Notes: generated by a model not told the origin, from the sequence alone. Shown: positions 52,332 to 62,630, numbered from the stretch's first letter. The stretch: DNA of 64,000 nucleotides from Pseudomonas mendocina (GCA_037482215.1 CP148074.1:3658001-3722000); one strand, 5' to 3'. Program-made: numbers and translations.

Positions 52332-53675
52332 ATGACCAAGAAGCTTTACATCGAAACCCACGGCTGCCAGATGAACGAGTATGACAGCTCGCGCATGATC
52401 GACCTGCTGGGTGAACATCAGGCCGTGGAAGTCACCGAGCATGCAGCAGATGCTGACATCATTCTGCTCAACACCTGCTCTATCCGGGAAAAAGCCCAGG
52501 ACAAAGTGTTCTCGCAACTTGGCCGTTGGCGCGAACTGAAGTTGGCTAACCCCGACTTGGTGATCGGCGTTGGTGGCTGCGTAGCCAGTCAGGAAGGCGC
52601 GGCCATCCGTGACCGCGCTCCGTACGTGGACGTGGTATTTGGCCCGCAGACCTTGCATCGCCTGCCAGAAATGATCAACGCAGCCCGCGATACCAAAACC
52701 GCGCAGGTCGATATCAGCTTCCCGGAAATCGAGAAATTCGACCGCCTGCCAGAGCCTCGCGTTGAAGGCCCAAGCGCCTATGTATCAGTCATGGAAGGTT
52801 GCAGCAAGTACTGCACGTTCTGCGTTGTACCCTACACCCGTGGCGAAGAAGTCAGCCGTCCGATGGAAGATGTACTGGCCGAGATCATTCACCTGGCCGA
52901 GCACGGCGTGCGTGAGGTGACTCTGCTCGGTCAGAACGTCAACGGCTATCGCGGCACCACCCGCGACGGCAAAATTGCCGACTTCGCCGAGCTGCTCTAC
53001 GCCGTAGCCGCCATCGACGGTATCGACCGCATCCGCTACACCACCAGCCACCCGCTGGAGTTCTCCGACGCGATCATCCAAGCCCACGCCGATATCCCGG
53101 AGCTGGTGAAATACCTGCACCTGCCAGTGCAGTCTGGTTCTGACCGCATCCTCGCAGCGATGAAGCGTAACCACATGGCAATCGAGTACAAATCCCGTAT
53201 TCGCAAGCTGCGTGCTGCCGTGCCAGATATTCTGATCAGCTCGGACTTTATCGTTGGTTTCCCCGGCGAAACTGAAAAAGACTTCGAACAGACCATGAAG
53301 CTGATTGAGGAAGTCGGTTTCGACTTCAGCTACTCCTTCATCTATAGCGCTCGCCCTGGCACACCGGCAGCCGATCTGGTTGACGACACGCCGATGGAAG
53401 TGAAGAAACAGCGCCTAGCGATCCTGCAGCAGCGCATCAACCAGCAAGGCTTTGAGAACAGCCGCCGTATGGCCGGTACCGTGCAGCGCATTCTGGTCAG
53501 CGACTACTCAAAGAAAGACCCTGGCATGCTCCAAGGCCGCACCGAAACCAATCGCGTGGTCAATTTCCGCAGCGATAACCCCCGCCTGATTGGCCAGTTC
53601 GTCGATATTTACATCGACGAAGCCCTGCCCAACTCACTACGCGGCACCCTGGTGAGCCCGGCGACCACTCATTAA
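52332..53675 (+). CDS. miaB: tRNA-2-methylthio-N6-dimethylallyladenosine synthase MiaB
   Basis: Radical-SAM methylthiotransferase making ms2i6A37 in tRNA. The 447 residues contain the N-terminal cluster domain ([40 protein letters not shown]), the radical SAM C-x3-C-x2-C in [17 protein letters not shown] and the C-terminal TRAM domain. Length matches the family. A hairpin with CGGCGCCCG/CGGGCGCCG arms lies after the stop (53684-53731) without a T-run. Confidence 0.97.
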   Translation: MTKKLYIETHGCQMNEYDSSRMIDLLGEHQAVEVTEHAADADIILLNTCSIREKAQDKVFSQLGRWRELKLANPDLVIGVGGCVASQEGAAIRDRAPYVDVVFGPQTLHRLPEMINAARDTKTAQVDISFPEIEKFDRLPEPRVEGPSAYVSVMEGCSKYCTFCVVPYTRGEEVSRPMEDVLAEIIHLAEHGVREVTLLGQNVNGYRGTTRDGKIADFAELLYAVAAIDGIDRIRYTTSHPLEFSDAIIQAHADIPELVKYLHLPVQSGSDRILAAMKRNHMAIEYKSRIRKLRAAVPDILISSDFIVGFPGETEKDFEQTMKLIEEVGFDFSYSFIYSARPGTPAADLVDDTPMEVKKQRLAILQQRINQQGFENSRRMAGTVQRILVSDYSKKDPGMLQGRTETNRVVNFRSDNPRLIGQFVDIYIDEALPNSLRGTLVSPATTH

Positions 53676-53812
53676 GCAGCGCCCGGCGCCCGACCTGAGA
53701 TGCCCCCACACGGGGTACAAGACGGGCGCCGACCGTCACGCTTCCAACTGCTGACAGCTAGCGCTATGCTTTCACCTTATTCTTTCTGCCGACTGGCGGC
53801 CATTTAACGACC

Positions 53813-54817
53813 TTGAACGCACCTATAGAACCTCGTCGTTTCATCCTCGAACCCTTTGAAGCTCGCCGCTTTGCCAACCTGTGCGGCCAATTTGACGAGC
53901 ACCTGCGCCTGATCGAACAGCGCATCGGCATCGAAATCCGCAACCGCGGCAACCAGTTCGAGCTGGTTGGTGCTGCCGAAAAAACCAACTCCGCTGAACA
54001 GCTCCTGCGCCGCCTGTACCGTGAAGCGCAAAATGCTGAGCTTTCGCCGGAAATGGTGCATCTGTTCCTGCAGGAGTCTGGCGTCGAGGAGCTGGTCAAC
54101 CCGACCACCGATCTGAATATCGCCCTGCGTACCCGTAAAGGCATGATCCGCCCACGCGGTGCCAACCAGCAGCGCTACGTTAAATCCATCCTCGATCACG
54201 ACATCAACTTCGGCATCGGTCCAGCCGGTACAGGTAAGACGTACCTGGCCGTTGCCTGCGCCGTTGACGCCCTGGAACGCGAGCAAATCCGCCGCATCCT
54301 GCTGGTACGCCCTGCGGTTGAAGCAGGCGAGAAGCTCGGCTTCCTACCTGGCGACCTAAGCCAGAAGATCGACCCATACTTGCGCCCGCTGTATGACGCC
54401 CTGTACGAAATGCTCGGCTTTGAGCAAGTTGCCAAGCTGATCGAGAAGCAAGTAATCGAAGTTGCGCCGCTGGCCTATATGCGCGGCCGTACCTTGAACA
54501 ACAGCTTCATCATTCTCGACGAAAGCCAGAACACCACCATGGAACAGATGAAAATGTTCCTGACCCGGATTGGCTTTGGCTCCACAGCCGTTATCACCGG
54601 CGATATCACCCAGGTCGACTTGCCGCGCGGCACCAAGAGCGGCCTGACCCACGTGATTGAAGTGCTACGCGACGTGCCAGGCATCAGCTTCACCCACTTC
54701 AAACCGAAGGACGTGGTACGCCACCCACTGGTGCAGCGCATTGTTGAGGCCTACGACCGTTTTGATGAACGCAGCGGCGGCAAGCCAGCCCACACACAGG
54801 GCAACAGCCATGATTGA
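53813..54817 (+). CDS. ybeZ: PhoH-like ATPase (YbeZ)
   Basis: P-loop ATPase of the PhoH family that acts with YbeY in RNA/ribosome processing. The 334 residues have a KH-like N-terminal part ([20 protein letters not shown]), Walker [16 protein letters not shown], Walker [16 protein letters not shown] and [18 protein letters not shown]. The start is a TTG at 53813; no in-frame ATG exists near the conserved N-terminus. It overlaps ybeY by 8 bp. Confidence 0.93.
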   Translation: MNAPIEPRRFILEPFEARRFANLCGQFDEHLRLIEQRIGIEIRNRGNQFELVGAAEKTNSAEQLLRRLYREAQNAELSPEMVHLFLQESGVEELVNPTTDLNIALRTRKGMIRPRGANQQRYVKSILDHDINFGIGPAGTGKTYLAVACAVDALEREQIRRILLVRPAVEAGEKLGFLPGDLSQKIDPYLRPLYDALYEMLGFEQVAKLIEKQVIEVAPLAYMRGRTLNNSFIILDESQNTTMEQMKMFLTRIGFGSTAVITGDITQVDLPRGTKSGLTHVIEVLRDVPGISFTHFKPKDVVRHPLVQRIVEAYDRFDERSGGKPAHTQGNSHD

Positions 54818-55265
54818 GCTGGATTTACAGATCGCCAGCCAAGGCAACAACTTGCCCGCTGAAGCTGATTTCCGTGCGTGGTGCGAACTTGCCCTGCGCC
54901 AACGCAAAGGTGACTCTGAGCTGACCATCCGCTTGGTCGACGAAGCGGAAGGCCGTGAACTCAATCACACTTGGCGTCATAAAGATTACGCAACCAACGT
55001 CCTATCCTTCCCTGCCGATGTACCGGACGAGCTGCTGGATATCCCACTGCTCGGCGACTTGGTCATCTGCGTCCCTGTTGTGGGGCGCGAAGCACAGGAA
55101 CAGGGCAAACAATTGCAAGCGCACTGGGCACACTTAGTTATCCACGGCTGCTTGCATTTACTCGGCTACGACCACATAGAAGACGATGAAGCCGAGGAAA
55201 TGGAAGCGCTGGAACGCGAATTGCTGGCTGAATTGGGTCATCCCGACCCTTATGACGATCATTAA
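54810..55265 (+). CDS. ybeY: Endoribonuclease YbeY
   Basis: Single-strand metallo-endoribonuclease for rRNA maturation and 70S quality control. The 151 residues start [16 protein letters not shown] and contain the zinc signature [15 protein letters not shown] (H-x3-H-x5-H) at about residues 112-126. It overlaps ybeZ by 8 bp and precedes corC by 32 bp, the standard ybeZ-ybeY-corC-lnt order. Confidence 0.97.
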   Translation: MIELDLQIASQGNNLPAEADFRAWCELALRQRKGDSELTIRLVDEAEGRELNHTWRHKDYATNVLSFPADVPDELLDIPLLGDLVICVPVVGREAQEQGKQLQAHWAHLVIHGCLHLLGYDHIEDDEAEEMEALERELLAELGHPDPYDDH

Positions 55266-55297
55266 CCCCAACACAGAAGGTCCCTGAGTACCCCATC

Positions 55298-56137
55298 ATG
55301 AGCGAAGACCGATCGAGCAACGAGCATAAGTCCTGGTTGAATAAGCTGACCCAGGCTTTTGCTCATGAGCCGAAAAACCGCAAGGAGCTGCTGGAAGTCC
55401 TGCGCGACGCCCACCAGAACAATCTGCTCGACAGCGAAGCACTGGCCATTGTCGAAGGCGCCATCCAAGTAGCCGACCTACAGGTTCGCGACATCATGGT
55501 TCCGCGTTCGCAGATGATCAGCATCAAGTCCGAGCAAACTCCAAAAGAGTTCCTGCCTTCGATCATCGAATCCGCCCACTCGCGCTTCCCGGTTTTCGGC
55601 GAAAACCTGGATGACGTACAGGGCATTCTGCTGGCTAAAGACCTGCTGCCCCTGATCCTCCAAGAGGATCAATCGACATTCAATATCACTGACCTGCTGC
55701 GACCAGTCACGTTTGTCCCCGAGTCCAAACGACTTAACGTGCTGCTGCGTGAGTTTCGCGCCAATCACAACCACATGGCGGTGGTGATTGATGAATACGG
55801 TGGAGTAGCCGGTCTGGTTACCATCGAAGACGTTCTGGAGCAGATCGTTGGTGACATTGAAGACGAACACGACATTGAGGAAAACAGCTACATCAAGCCG
55901 TTGCCCTCCGGCGACTTCTTGATCAAAGCCTTGACGCCGATCGACCACTTTAATGAAGCCTTTGACAGCGAGTTTTCCGACGACGAGTTTGACACTGTCG
56001 GCGGCCTGGTCATGGGTGCATTTGGTCGCTTGCCTAAGCGCAATGAGGTCACTGAGATTGGTGAATGCCGATTCCGCGTGGTCAATGCCGACAGCCGACG
56101 CATCCACCTGCTGCGCTTGACCCCAGTCAAGCAGTGA
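55298..56137 (+). CDS. corC: CorC/HlyC family magnesium-cobalt efflux protein
   Basis: Cytoplasmic CBS-domain protein linked to Mg/Co efflux with CorA in enteric bacteria. The 279 residues contain a CBS pair (VRDIMVPRSQMISI onward, with SRFPVFGENLDDVQGILLAK and HNHMAVVIDEYGGVAGLVTI) and a C-terminal CorC_HlyC domain (DDEFDTVGGLVMGAFGRLPK). It has no membrane domain, as in E. coli YbeX. Confidence 0.94.
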   Translation: MSEDRSSNEHKSWLNKLTQAFAHEPKNRKELLEVLRDAHQNNLLDSEALAIVEGAIQVADLQVRDIMVPRSQMISIKSEQTPKEFLPSIIESAHSRFPVFGENLDDVQGILLAKDLLPLILQEDQSTFNITDLLRPVTFVPESKRLNVLLREFRANHNHMAVVIDEYGGVAGLVTIEDVLEQIVGDIEDEHDIEENSYIKPLPSGDFLIKALTPIDHFNEAFDSEFSDDEFDTVGGLVMGAFGRLPKRNEVTEIGECRFRVVNADSRRIHLLRLTPVKQ

Positions 56138-56143
56138 TCAACT

Positions 56144-56175
56144 CAGGCCACCCGCAACGGGTGGCCTGTTTGTTT
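56144..56175 (+). terminator. Terminator after corC
   Basis: An 11-bp stem, CAGGCCACCCG/CGGGTGGCCTG, with loop CAA (56144-56168), followed by TTTGTTT. It separates the ybeZ-ybeY-corC unit from lnt, which then needs its own promoter in 56176-56243. Confidence 0.88.
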
Positions 56176-56243
56176 ATAAGCCTTCCCCCGATCAGGAATC
56201 CGCTCTACCCTTTCGCCACTTTAAATCCAAGGAACAGCATCCG

Positions 56244-57764
56244 ATGCACTGGATAACCCGAGCTGGCTGGCCTGGCCACTTGATCGCCCTATTGGCGGGC
56301 GCTATTACTCCACTCGCTCTTGCCCCTTACGATCTTTGGCCGCTGGCTCTGGTGTCGATCGGGCTGTTTTACCTGAGCCTGCGCGACCTTAACCCACGTC
56401 AGGCCAGCCTGCGCGGCTGGGCCTACGGCTTCGGTCTATTCCTGGCAGGTACCAGCTGGGTCTACGTCAGCATCCATGATTACGGCGCCGCCTCTCCGGC
56501 ACTTGCAGGCTTTCTGACATTGCTGTTTGTGGCGGGCCTTGGTCTGTTCTTCGCACTTTTAGGGTGGATATGGGCGCGCTGGCTTCGCCTTAACGACGCC
56601 CCCTTAGGCAACGCCCTAACCTTTGCAGCGCTCTGGCTGGCGCAAGAAGCACTGCGTAGTTGGATCTTTACCGGTTTTCCCTGGCTCTTTGTAGGCTACA
56701 GCCAACTGGATGGGCCACTCGCCGGGCTCGCCCCACTCGGCGGGGTCTGGCTGATCTCGTTCACCTTGGCCTTAACAGCAGCGCTACTGGCTAGCTGCAA
56801 AGCAATCCTCGCGAAACGCACAGCCATGGCTGCAAGCCTAGTGCTGATGGGTGCCGTATGGATCAGCGGCATTGCCTTTAAAGGCCACGAATGGACCTCT
56901 GCCAAAGGACAGGCCCTGAGCGTGACAGCCGTGCAGGGCAATATCGAACAAAACCTGAAGTGGGACCCACAGCAGCTCAACGCCCAACTGCGCCTGTATC
57001 GCGACCTGACATTCAATGCCAAACCCACTGACCTAATCATCTGGCCGGAGACCGCCGTCCCCGTCATGAAAGACCGCGCCACCGACTTCCTGCAAATGCT
57101 CGATGACTTTGCCAAAGGCCGTGATGCAGCGTTAATCACTGGGGTGCCGATCCGCAAAAATAACGAACATGGCGAGCTGCGCTACTACAACGGCATAACG
57201 GTTGTGGGCCAAGGCCGTGGTGACTACCTGAAGCAGAAGCTGGTGCCCTTTGGGGAATATGTGCCCCTGCAAGAAATGCTGCGCGGCCTGATTGCCTTCT
57301 TCGACCTGCCCATGTCCGACTTCGCCCGCGGCCCGGCCAATCAGCAGCACTTGCAGGCCAAGGGCCAAGATGTAGCCGCCCTGATTTGCTACGAAGTGGT
57401 CTACCCAGAGTTTGCCGCCGAACAAGCTGCACGCAGCGACCTGTTGCTCACCATCAGCAACGACACATGGTTTGGCCGCTCACTCGGCCCGTTACAACAC
57501 CTGCAAATGGCCCAAATGCGCGCGCTTGAGGCCGGACGCTGGATGATCCGCGCCACCAACAACGGCGTGACCGCGCTGATCGACCCGCAAGGCAAGATCA
57601 CAGAAAGCGTTCCGCAGTTTGAACAGGCCATCCTGTACGGCGAAGTGCAGCCCATGCAGGGTCTTACGCCTTATCTGCAATGGCGTGGATGGCCGGTGTT
57701 TGCTGTCTCTCTGCTGCTTTTGGCCGCGGCCTTACTGCGCAAACGCAAGGCCGGGCGCAACTGA
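56244..57764 (+). CDS. lnt: Apolipoprotein N-acyltransferase
   Basis: Inner-membrane enzyme that N-acylates the Cys of lipoproteins. The 506 residues have N-terminal transmembrane helices and a nitrilase-like periplasmic domain. The catalytic Glu is in LIIWPETAVPVM, the Lys in YLKQKLVPFGEYVPLQ and the Cys in AALICYEVVYPEFA. A last helix (WPVFAVSLLLLAAALL) ends the protein. It abuts the convergent pxpC gene without a gap. Confidence 0.96.
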   Translation: MHWITRAGWPGHLIALLAGAITPLALAPYDLWPLALVSIGLFYLSLRDLNPRQASLRGWAYGFGLFLAGTSWVYVSIHDYGAASPALAGFLTLLFVAGLGLFFALLGWIWARWLRLNDAPLGNALTFAALWLAQEALRSWIFTGFPWLFVGYSQLDGPLAGLAPLGGVWLISFTLALTAALLASCKAILAKRTAMAASLVLMGAVWISGIAFKGHEWTSAKGQALSVTAVQGNIEQNLKWDPQQLNAQLRLYRDLTFNAKPTDLIIWPETAVPVMKDRATDFLQMLDDFAKGRDAALITGVPIRKNNEHGELRYYNGITVVGQGRGDYLKQKLVPFGEYVPLQEMLRGLIAFFDLPMSDFARGPANQQHLQAKGQDVAALICYEVVYPEFAAEQAARSDLLLTISNDTWFGRSLGPLQHLQMAQMRALEAGRWMIRATNNGVTALIDPQGKITESVPQFEQAILYGEVQPMQGLTPYLQWRGWPVFAVSLLLLAAALLRKRKAGRN

Positions 57765-58685
57765 TCAACGCTTAAAGAAGCGATAAAACGCTCGCAGGTC
57801 AGCCTGAGCTTGTTCCGGGCTGACCCGAGCGAAGCGCATCTCGTGATGCGCCGGGCACTGAGCGAGCCGGTTTAAATCCAGTGGATGCACCCACCCCAAC
57901 ACCGGATAACCGCCCATGGTCTGATGATCCGCCTGCAAAATAATCGGCAGACCATCCGGCGGCACCTGAATAACACCACGGCCAACACCTGCCGACCACT
58001 GCCGCTTAGGCGCCTCAATAGGCTGCCCTAACAGGCGCGCGCCCATGCGATCCGACTGCGGGCTGAGTTGCCAGCCTTGAGAGAAAAACTGCTCGACCTG
58101 CTCCGGCGCAAAATCCGCAGCATCCATCCCCAGCATCACTCGCAGCTGCGCTGGAGCTCGATAGTCTGGGCGATAAGCTGAGGGCACCGAGACTCTGCCA
58201 CTCAGTTCGGCGACGGTACAAGGCAGTAAATCCCCGCTTTGCAAAGCCAGCCCAGCACCTGAAAGCCCGCCCAGCCCTTCCCGCCGGTGCACGCTGATAC
58301 TGCCCAGCACCGGCATAACCTGAAAACCACCGGCGACTGCCAGATAAGCGCGCTGCCCGGTTCTGGCAAAGCCCAAGCGCAAACGCTGCCCACGTCTCAC
58401 AGGAAAGCGGCTCCACATCAGCTGCAACTGATCATCTAAATACACATCCAGCTCAGCGCCAGTCAGGCTGATCCAGGTGTCTACTTCCGCCTCAAGCTCA
58501 AGGCCGCCTAAAGCAATTTCCAGCAGCGGTGTACCCCACTGATTGGCCAGCAGGCGATTGGCCCATGCTGCCGCATGTATATCCATTGCCCCGCCCGGAG
58601 ACACCCCCAGATGTTGCCAGCCGGAACGCCCTGCGTCCTGAAGCAGGCTCTGCGCGCCAGATTTGATCACCCGTAGCCCGCTCAC
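57765..58685 (-). CDS. pxpC: 5-oxoprolinase subunit C (KipA/AHS2)
   Basis: Biotin-dependent-carboxylase-like subunit of the bacterial 5-oxoprolinase that opens pyroglutamate with ATP. The 306 residues show LRVIKSGAQSLLQDAGRSGW, QHLGVSPGGAMDIHAAAWAN, SDRMGARLLGQPIEAP and the C-terminal GGYPVLGWVHPLDLNRLAQC of the AHS2 family. It overlaps pxpB by 4 bp. The three Pxp genes in this order are typical. Confidence 0.92.
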   Translation of the reverse strand: MSGLRVIKSGAQSLLQDAGRSGWQHLGVSPGGAMDIHAAAWANRLLANQWGTPLLEIALGGLELEAEVDTWISLTGAELDVYLDDQLQLMWSRFPVRRGQRLRLGFARTGQRAYLAVAGGFQVMPVLGSISVHRREGLGGLSGAGLALQSGDLLPCTVAELSGRVSVPSAYRPDYRAPAQLRVMLGMDAADFAPEQVEQFFSQGWQLSPQSDRMGARLLGQPIEAPKRQWSAGVGRGVIQVPPDGLPIILQADHQTMGGYPVLGWVHPLDLNRLAQCPAHHEMRFARVSPEQAQADLRAFYRFFKR

Positions 58686-59359
58686 AACTTACCGCCTTCA
58701 CGGATAAAGGTGCTCTCATCAATCGGCAGAAAACGCACCTGATCGCCTAGCGCCAGCGGGCAAGGTGGTGTTTGTGTCACATCGAACAGCGCCCACGGAC
58801 AGCACCCCAGCAGATGCCAGCCACCTGGAGAGCGTTGTGGATAAATTGCCGTCTGCCGTTCAGCAATTGCCAGGCTACCAGCCGGTACAGACAACCTCGG
58901 TGTACTGCGACGCGGTAGCGCCAGCCGCGCATCCAGCGTGCCGAGGTAAGCAAAGCCCGGTGCAAAACCAATGGCGCCCACGTTGTACAACGGCTGGCTG
59001 TGTAGGCTGACGACCTGCTCTGTCGTGAGCTGACACAACCGCGCCACTTCATGCAGGTCTTCGCCGTTATAAAAAATCGGGATTTCATGCACGCGGGCGT
59101 GATAGCTGGCCAAAGGCTCAACTCGCCAACGCTCAATAATCGGCTGCAACAAAAGACTGAGCTGATGGTGATCCGTACGCATCAAATCGTAGTGCAATAG
59201 CAGGCTTGTCCAACCCGCCACCATATCGGTCAGCAGCGCTCCCAGCTCACCTTTGATGCGGTCAGCCAGGCGGGCAATGCGCAGCGGCAATTGCTCATCC
59301 GGCTGCTCAGCCAACACCAACAACAGCGCTTCGGCACCTGCTGGTTCAATGCGTATCAC
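58682..59359 (-). CDS. pxpB: 5-oxoprolinase subunit B (KipI/AHS1)
   Basis: AHS1/KipI-type subunit. The 225 residues contain HEIPIFYNGEDLHEVARLCQ, NVGAIGFAPGFAYLGTLDAR, RRSTPRLSVPAGSLAIAERQ and TAIYPQRSPGGWHLLGCCPW. KipI in Bacillus inhibits kinase KinA, but in this operon context the enzyme role is far more likely. It overlaps pxpC and pxpA by 4 bp each. Confidence 0.92.
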   Translation of the reverse strand: MIRIEPAGAEALLLVLAEQPDEQLPLRIARLADRIKGELGALLTDMVAGWTSLLLHYDLMRTDHHQLSLLLQPIIERWRVEPLASYHARVHEIPIFYNGEDLHEVARLCQLTTEQVVSLHSQPLYNVGAIGFAPGFAYLGTLDARLALPRRSTPRLSVPAGSLAIAERQTAIYPQRSPGGWHLLGCCPWALFDVTQTPPCPLALGDQVRFLPIDESTFIREGGKL

Positions 59360-60099
59360 AGGCTGTCCAAACTAGCCCGCAAACGCCGCAACACCGCCAG
59401 CGATTCGGCATTGTCGCCGTGCACGCAGAGGCTATCAGCATGCAATTGCAGTGGATTCCCGTTGATATCAACAAAAGGAGCGCCCTGAGCAATGAGCAAG
59501 GCCTGCTCCAGTATGCGCTGCGAGTCTTTATGCACTGCACCTTCCAGACGTCGTGGCGCAAGCTGGCCGTCAGGTAAATACGCGCGATCAGCAAACGCTT
59601 CGAACAACAAAGGCACGCCTGCGGCCTCAGCCAGTTGCTGCTCACGCCGGTTATCCGCCAGCGCCAGCACCATTAAAGGCAGCCCTTGGCGAAAGGCTCT
59701 GCAAGCCGCCAGCACAGCATTGAACAGCGCATCATCCCGTACCAAATCGTTGTACAGAGCACCATGCGGCTTGACGTAAGCCACCTGAGTACCTGCGGCC
59801 TTACAAAAGGCCTCAAGCGCGCCTAATTGGTAAAGCACCAGCGCGGTGACTTCTTCAGGTGAGCAACTGATGTGGCGACGGCCAAAGCCCTGGAGGTCGG
59901 GATAAGCCGGGTGGGCGCCGATGCTAGCCCCATGCTTCACGGCTAGGGCCACCGAACGCTGCATGGTCAGCGGGTCACCCGCGTGATAGCCACAAGCCAG
60001 ATTAGCCTGATCCACCAGTGGCATCGCCAGGGCGTCATCGCCCATTTTCCATGCGCCGAAGCTTTCGCCCATGTCGCAATTGAGAAGGATCTTTTTCAT
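59356..60099 (-). CDS. pxpA: 5-oxoprolinase subunit A (LamB/YcsF)
   Basis: LamB/YcsF-family subunit. The 247 residues start MKKILLNCDMGESFGAWKMG and contain NLACGYHAGDPLTMQRSVAL, IGAHPAYPDLQGFGRRHI and AYVKPHGALYNDLVRD, which define the family. The ATG at 60097-60099 fits better than an earlier in-frame start that adds 24 unrelated residues. First gene of pxpABC; about 250 bp separate it from the divergent TonB receptor gene. Confidence 0.93.
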   Translation of the reverse strand: MKKILLNCDMGESFGAWKMGDDALAMPLVDQANLACGYHAGDPLTMQRSVALAVKHGASIGAHPAYPDLQGFGRRHISCSPEEVTALVLYQLGALEAFCKAAGTQVAYVKPHGALYNDLVRDDALFNAVLAACRAFRQGLPLMVLALADNRREQQLAEAAGVPLLFEAFADRAYLPDGQLAPRRLEGAVHKDSQRILEQALLIAQGAPFVDINGNPLQLHADSLCVHGDNAESLAVLRRLRASLDSL

Positions 60100-60282
60100 G
60101 TCGGCATGCTTAAACAAGTGGCCGCCTAGTGCAAGTGATCCGTCAGCTAAAAACGCTCTACGACTTGCCAACGCGATACAGAAACATTCACTTACACTTT
60201 GCCGTTTTGTTTCAAACCCTTACCGGACTTGCGTTCCACAACTTTCACCTTGCATCAACGTTCACACTCGCCCCATTCATCA

Positions 60283-60310
60283 TTGATCATCATTTGCGAA
60301 CAATTATCAT
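60283..60310 (+). promoter_or_regulatory. Candidate Fur-regulated promoter of the TonB receptor
   Basis: TTGATC (60283-60288) and TATCAT (60305-60310) are 16 bp apart. The same stretch carries Fur-like half-sites: TGATCAT at 60284-60290 and ATTATCA at 60303-60309, compared with TGATAAT/ATTATCA in the consensus. So iron repression of the receptor is likely but the match is imperfect. The transcription start would be near 60317. A related decamer ATTTGCGAAC occurs here (60292) and again upstream of the PepSY gene (62641). Confidence 0.45.
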
Positions 60311-60352
60311 GAACCAATACAAAACTTACACAGATGCAAGAGCCAACCATTC

Positions 60353-62575
60353 ATGCCAACACATTACAAACGCTCACTGCTCGCTAGCGCCATTGCCCTA
60401 ACCGGGACTTTTGCAGCCTACTCCCACGCTGAAGAAGCCCTTACTTTGGATAACGTTGTCGTCAGCGCATCGGGTTTCGAACAAAAAATCACCGAAGCCC
60501 CAGCCAGCATTAGCGTTATCAGCCAGGAAGACCTGCTTCAAAAGCGTTACAACAACCTAGCCCAGGCGCTGGGAGACGTTGAGGGCATCGATATTGGCCA
60601 AGGCACCGGTAAAACTGGTGGTCTAAATATCAGCATTCGTGGCATGCCCAGCGAATACACCCTAATCCTTATTGACGGCCGCCGTCAGAACGCAGCTGGG
60701 AATGTTACGCCGAACGGCTTCAACGAAACTCGCACCAGCTTCATGCCTCCTATAAGCGCTATCGAGCGCATTGAAGTTATCCGTGGCCCGATGTCGACGC
60801 TTTATGGGTCGGATGCTATGGGTGGTGTTATTAACATCATCACCAAAAAAGTCGCAGATGAGTGGAGTGGCTCAGTAACCCTCGACCACACGTTCCAAGA
60901 AGAAAGGGACTTCGGAGATACTAGCAACACGAGTATCTATGCCAGTGGCCCTTTGATTAAAAATCTTCTAGGTCTGCAGGTGCGGGGCAGTCTGTTCAAA
61001 CGTGAAGAGTCAGAGCTCAGTTATGGCAATGGTGTCGACGTTAGCAAAAGAGGCCCTTCGCCTGTTGAAGGTGATAACAATAATCTAGGTGCACGTCTAA
61101 CCCTCACCCCACACGATGATCATGATTTCGCACTGGATATCGAACGCGGCCGTCAACGCTACAACAACGACGAGTGTCAGTTGGGAACACTTGATGGTTT
61201 AGACAGCACCTGCACTAACATCAGTACCGCCGCTGCAGGCTACGAGGATGAACTGCGCTTCGAGCGCGAGCAAGTTGCCTTAACACATACTGCGCGCTTT
61301 GATTTCGGAACGCTTGAGTCCAGTCTCATGCAAAACACAACCGAAACTAAGGGCCGCACCATTCCTGGTACTACCATTGGAAATCCTACTGCTGTCCCTG
61401 GTGCCATCACAGGTGACAAGCGTGAGCTGGAGACCACCAATCTAGTCCTAGACTCCAAGTTAGTAGCTCCAATTGGAGAAGACCATATCGCCACGGTTGG
61501 TGGCCAGTGGTGGAAAGCCGAGATGACCGACGGCATTGCCCAAACAGATTTTGAGCAAAAAACCTGGGCGGCTTTCGCAGAAGATGAATGGCGGTTGACT
61601 GACAATCTCGCTCTTACTTTAGGTGCGCGATATGACGATCATGAGTCCTTTGGCGGCCATGTAAGCCCGCGCGCATATCTGGTTTGGAATACTACCGAAA
61701 ACTGGACTTTGAAAGGCGGTGTCAGCCGAGGTTACAAGACACCGGATCTTAATGACCTGCACGCTGGTATCAATGGAGCCACCAGCCAAGGTCGGGTCAT
61801 CACCATCGGTAGCCCTGACTTAGAACCAGAGACCACAACCAGCAGTGAGATTGGCGCATACTTCGACAACCTCAATGGTTTTAACGCAAACGTCACATTC
61901 TTCCACAACAAATTTAAAGACAAGATAGCTTCAGGTGATCCAGTCACGATCTCAGGCGACCCTATCATTCCTGATGGTGAGTACTCGCAACAGATCAACA
62001 TTGACGAGGCCATCACTCAAGGTGTCGAACTTGCTGCTAGTTGGAACTTTGCACCCGCTTGGACCCTCAGCGGTAATTACACCTATACAGATAGCGAGCA
62101 AAAGAGCGGCGATAACAAAGGGGAACCCCTGACAAACACCCCTGAACACTTGGCCAATATCAAGCTAGCTTGGCAAGCTCATGATCGTCTTAACCTATGG
62201 TTAAAAACCGAATACCGCGGTGAGCGCGCTCGATTCACCTCTAAATACGAAAACCTGGCTGACGATAGTGGGCGGTACACAACCAACCAATCTATCTACG
62301 ACACTCTTGGCAAGAACACTAAAGCGTATTCACTTCTGCACTTTGGTGGGTCTTACAAAGCCACAAACAATTTTACTTTAAATGCAACTATCTACAACTT
62401 ACTGGACAAGGACTTTGTTAAAGGCAAAGCCTATGAAACTTACACGTATGAAAGAAATGGCAGCTTGACCAAAGATATCGCATACGGCACCGACTATATT
62501 CAAAGCACCTCGTCAACAACGGGTGTTCTTGAAGAAGGCCGCCGCCTGTGGCTGTCAGCCAACTTGACGTTCTAA
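60353..62575 (+). CDS. TonB-dependent outer membrane receptor
   Basis: Receptor of 740 aa for a metal chelate or siderophore. It has a signal peptide (LLASAIALTGTFAAYSHA), a TonB box region (LTLDNVVVSASGFEQK), a plug domain (about 45-165: SISVISQEDLLQKRYNNLAQ, ERIEVIRGPMSTLYGSDAMG, GVINIITKK) and a beta-barrel. It ends in an aromatic residue (LSANLTF), as expected for outer-membrane export. It looks like the FepA/PirA/CirA-like group. A Fur-like promoter and the downstream PepSY/DUF2271/DUF4198 genes suggest iron or another reducible metal; the ligand is not identifiable from sequence. Confidence 0.9.
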   Translation: MPTHYKRSLLASAIALTGTFAAYSHAEEALTLDNVVVSASGFEQKITEAPASISVISQEDLLQKRYNNLAQALGDVEGIDIGQGTGKTGGLNISIRGMPSEYTLILIDGRRQNAAGNVTPNGFNETRTSFMPPISAIERIEVIRGPMSTLYGSDAMGGVINIITKKVADEWSGSVTLDHTFQEERDFGDTSNTSIYASGPLIKNLLGLQVRGSLFKREESELSYGNGVDVSKRGPSPVEGDNNNLGARLTLTPHDDHDFALDIERGRQRYNNDECQLGTLDGLDSTCTNISTAAAGYEDELRFEREQVALTHTARFDFGTLESSLMQNTTETKGRTIPGTTIGNPTAVPGAITGDKRELETTNLVLDSKLVAPIGEDHIATVGGQWWKAEMTDGIAQTDFEQKTWAAFAEDEWRLTDNLALTLGARYDDHESFGGHVSPRAYLVWNTTENWTLKGGVSRGYKTPDLNDLHAGINGATSQGRVITIGSPDLEPETTTSSEIGAYFDNLNGFNANVTFFHNKFKDKIASGDPVTISGDPIIPDGEYSQQINIDEAITQGVELAASWNFAPAWTLSGNYTYTDSEQKSGDNKGEPLTNTPEHLANIKLAWQAHDRLNLWLKTEYRGERARFTSKYENLADDSGRYTTNQSIYDTLGKNTKAYSLLHFGGSYKATNNFTLNATIYNLLDKDFVKGKAYETYTYERNGSLTKDIAYGTDYIQSTSSTTGVLEEGRRLWLSANLTF

Positions 62576-62596
62576 CCTGAACGATCAGCCCTCCCA

Positions 62597-62630
62597 CAAC
62601 CCGGCCAGCTTCTGGCCGGGTTGTTTGTTT
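62597..62630 (+). terminator. Terminator after the TonB receptor gene
   Basis: Perfect 12-bp stem CAACCCGGCCAG/CTGGCCGGGTTG with a 3-nt loop (62597-62623), followed by TTTGTTT. It makes the PepSY-DUF2271-DUF4198 genes a separate transcription unit or a read-through one. A TATAGA at 62692 could be the -10 of the next promoter, but no good -35 is present. Confidence 0.88.

Noticed and set aside
53684-53731. Hairpin after miaB (CGGCGCCCG/CGGGCGCCG) as a terminator
   Set aside because: The arms are perfect but the loop is 30 nt and no T-run follows, so I do not call a terminator.
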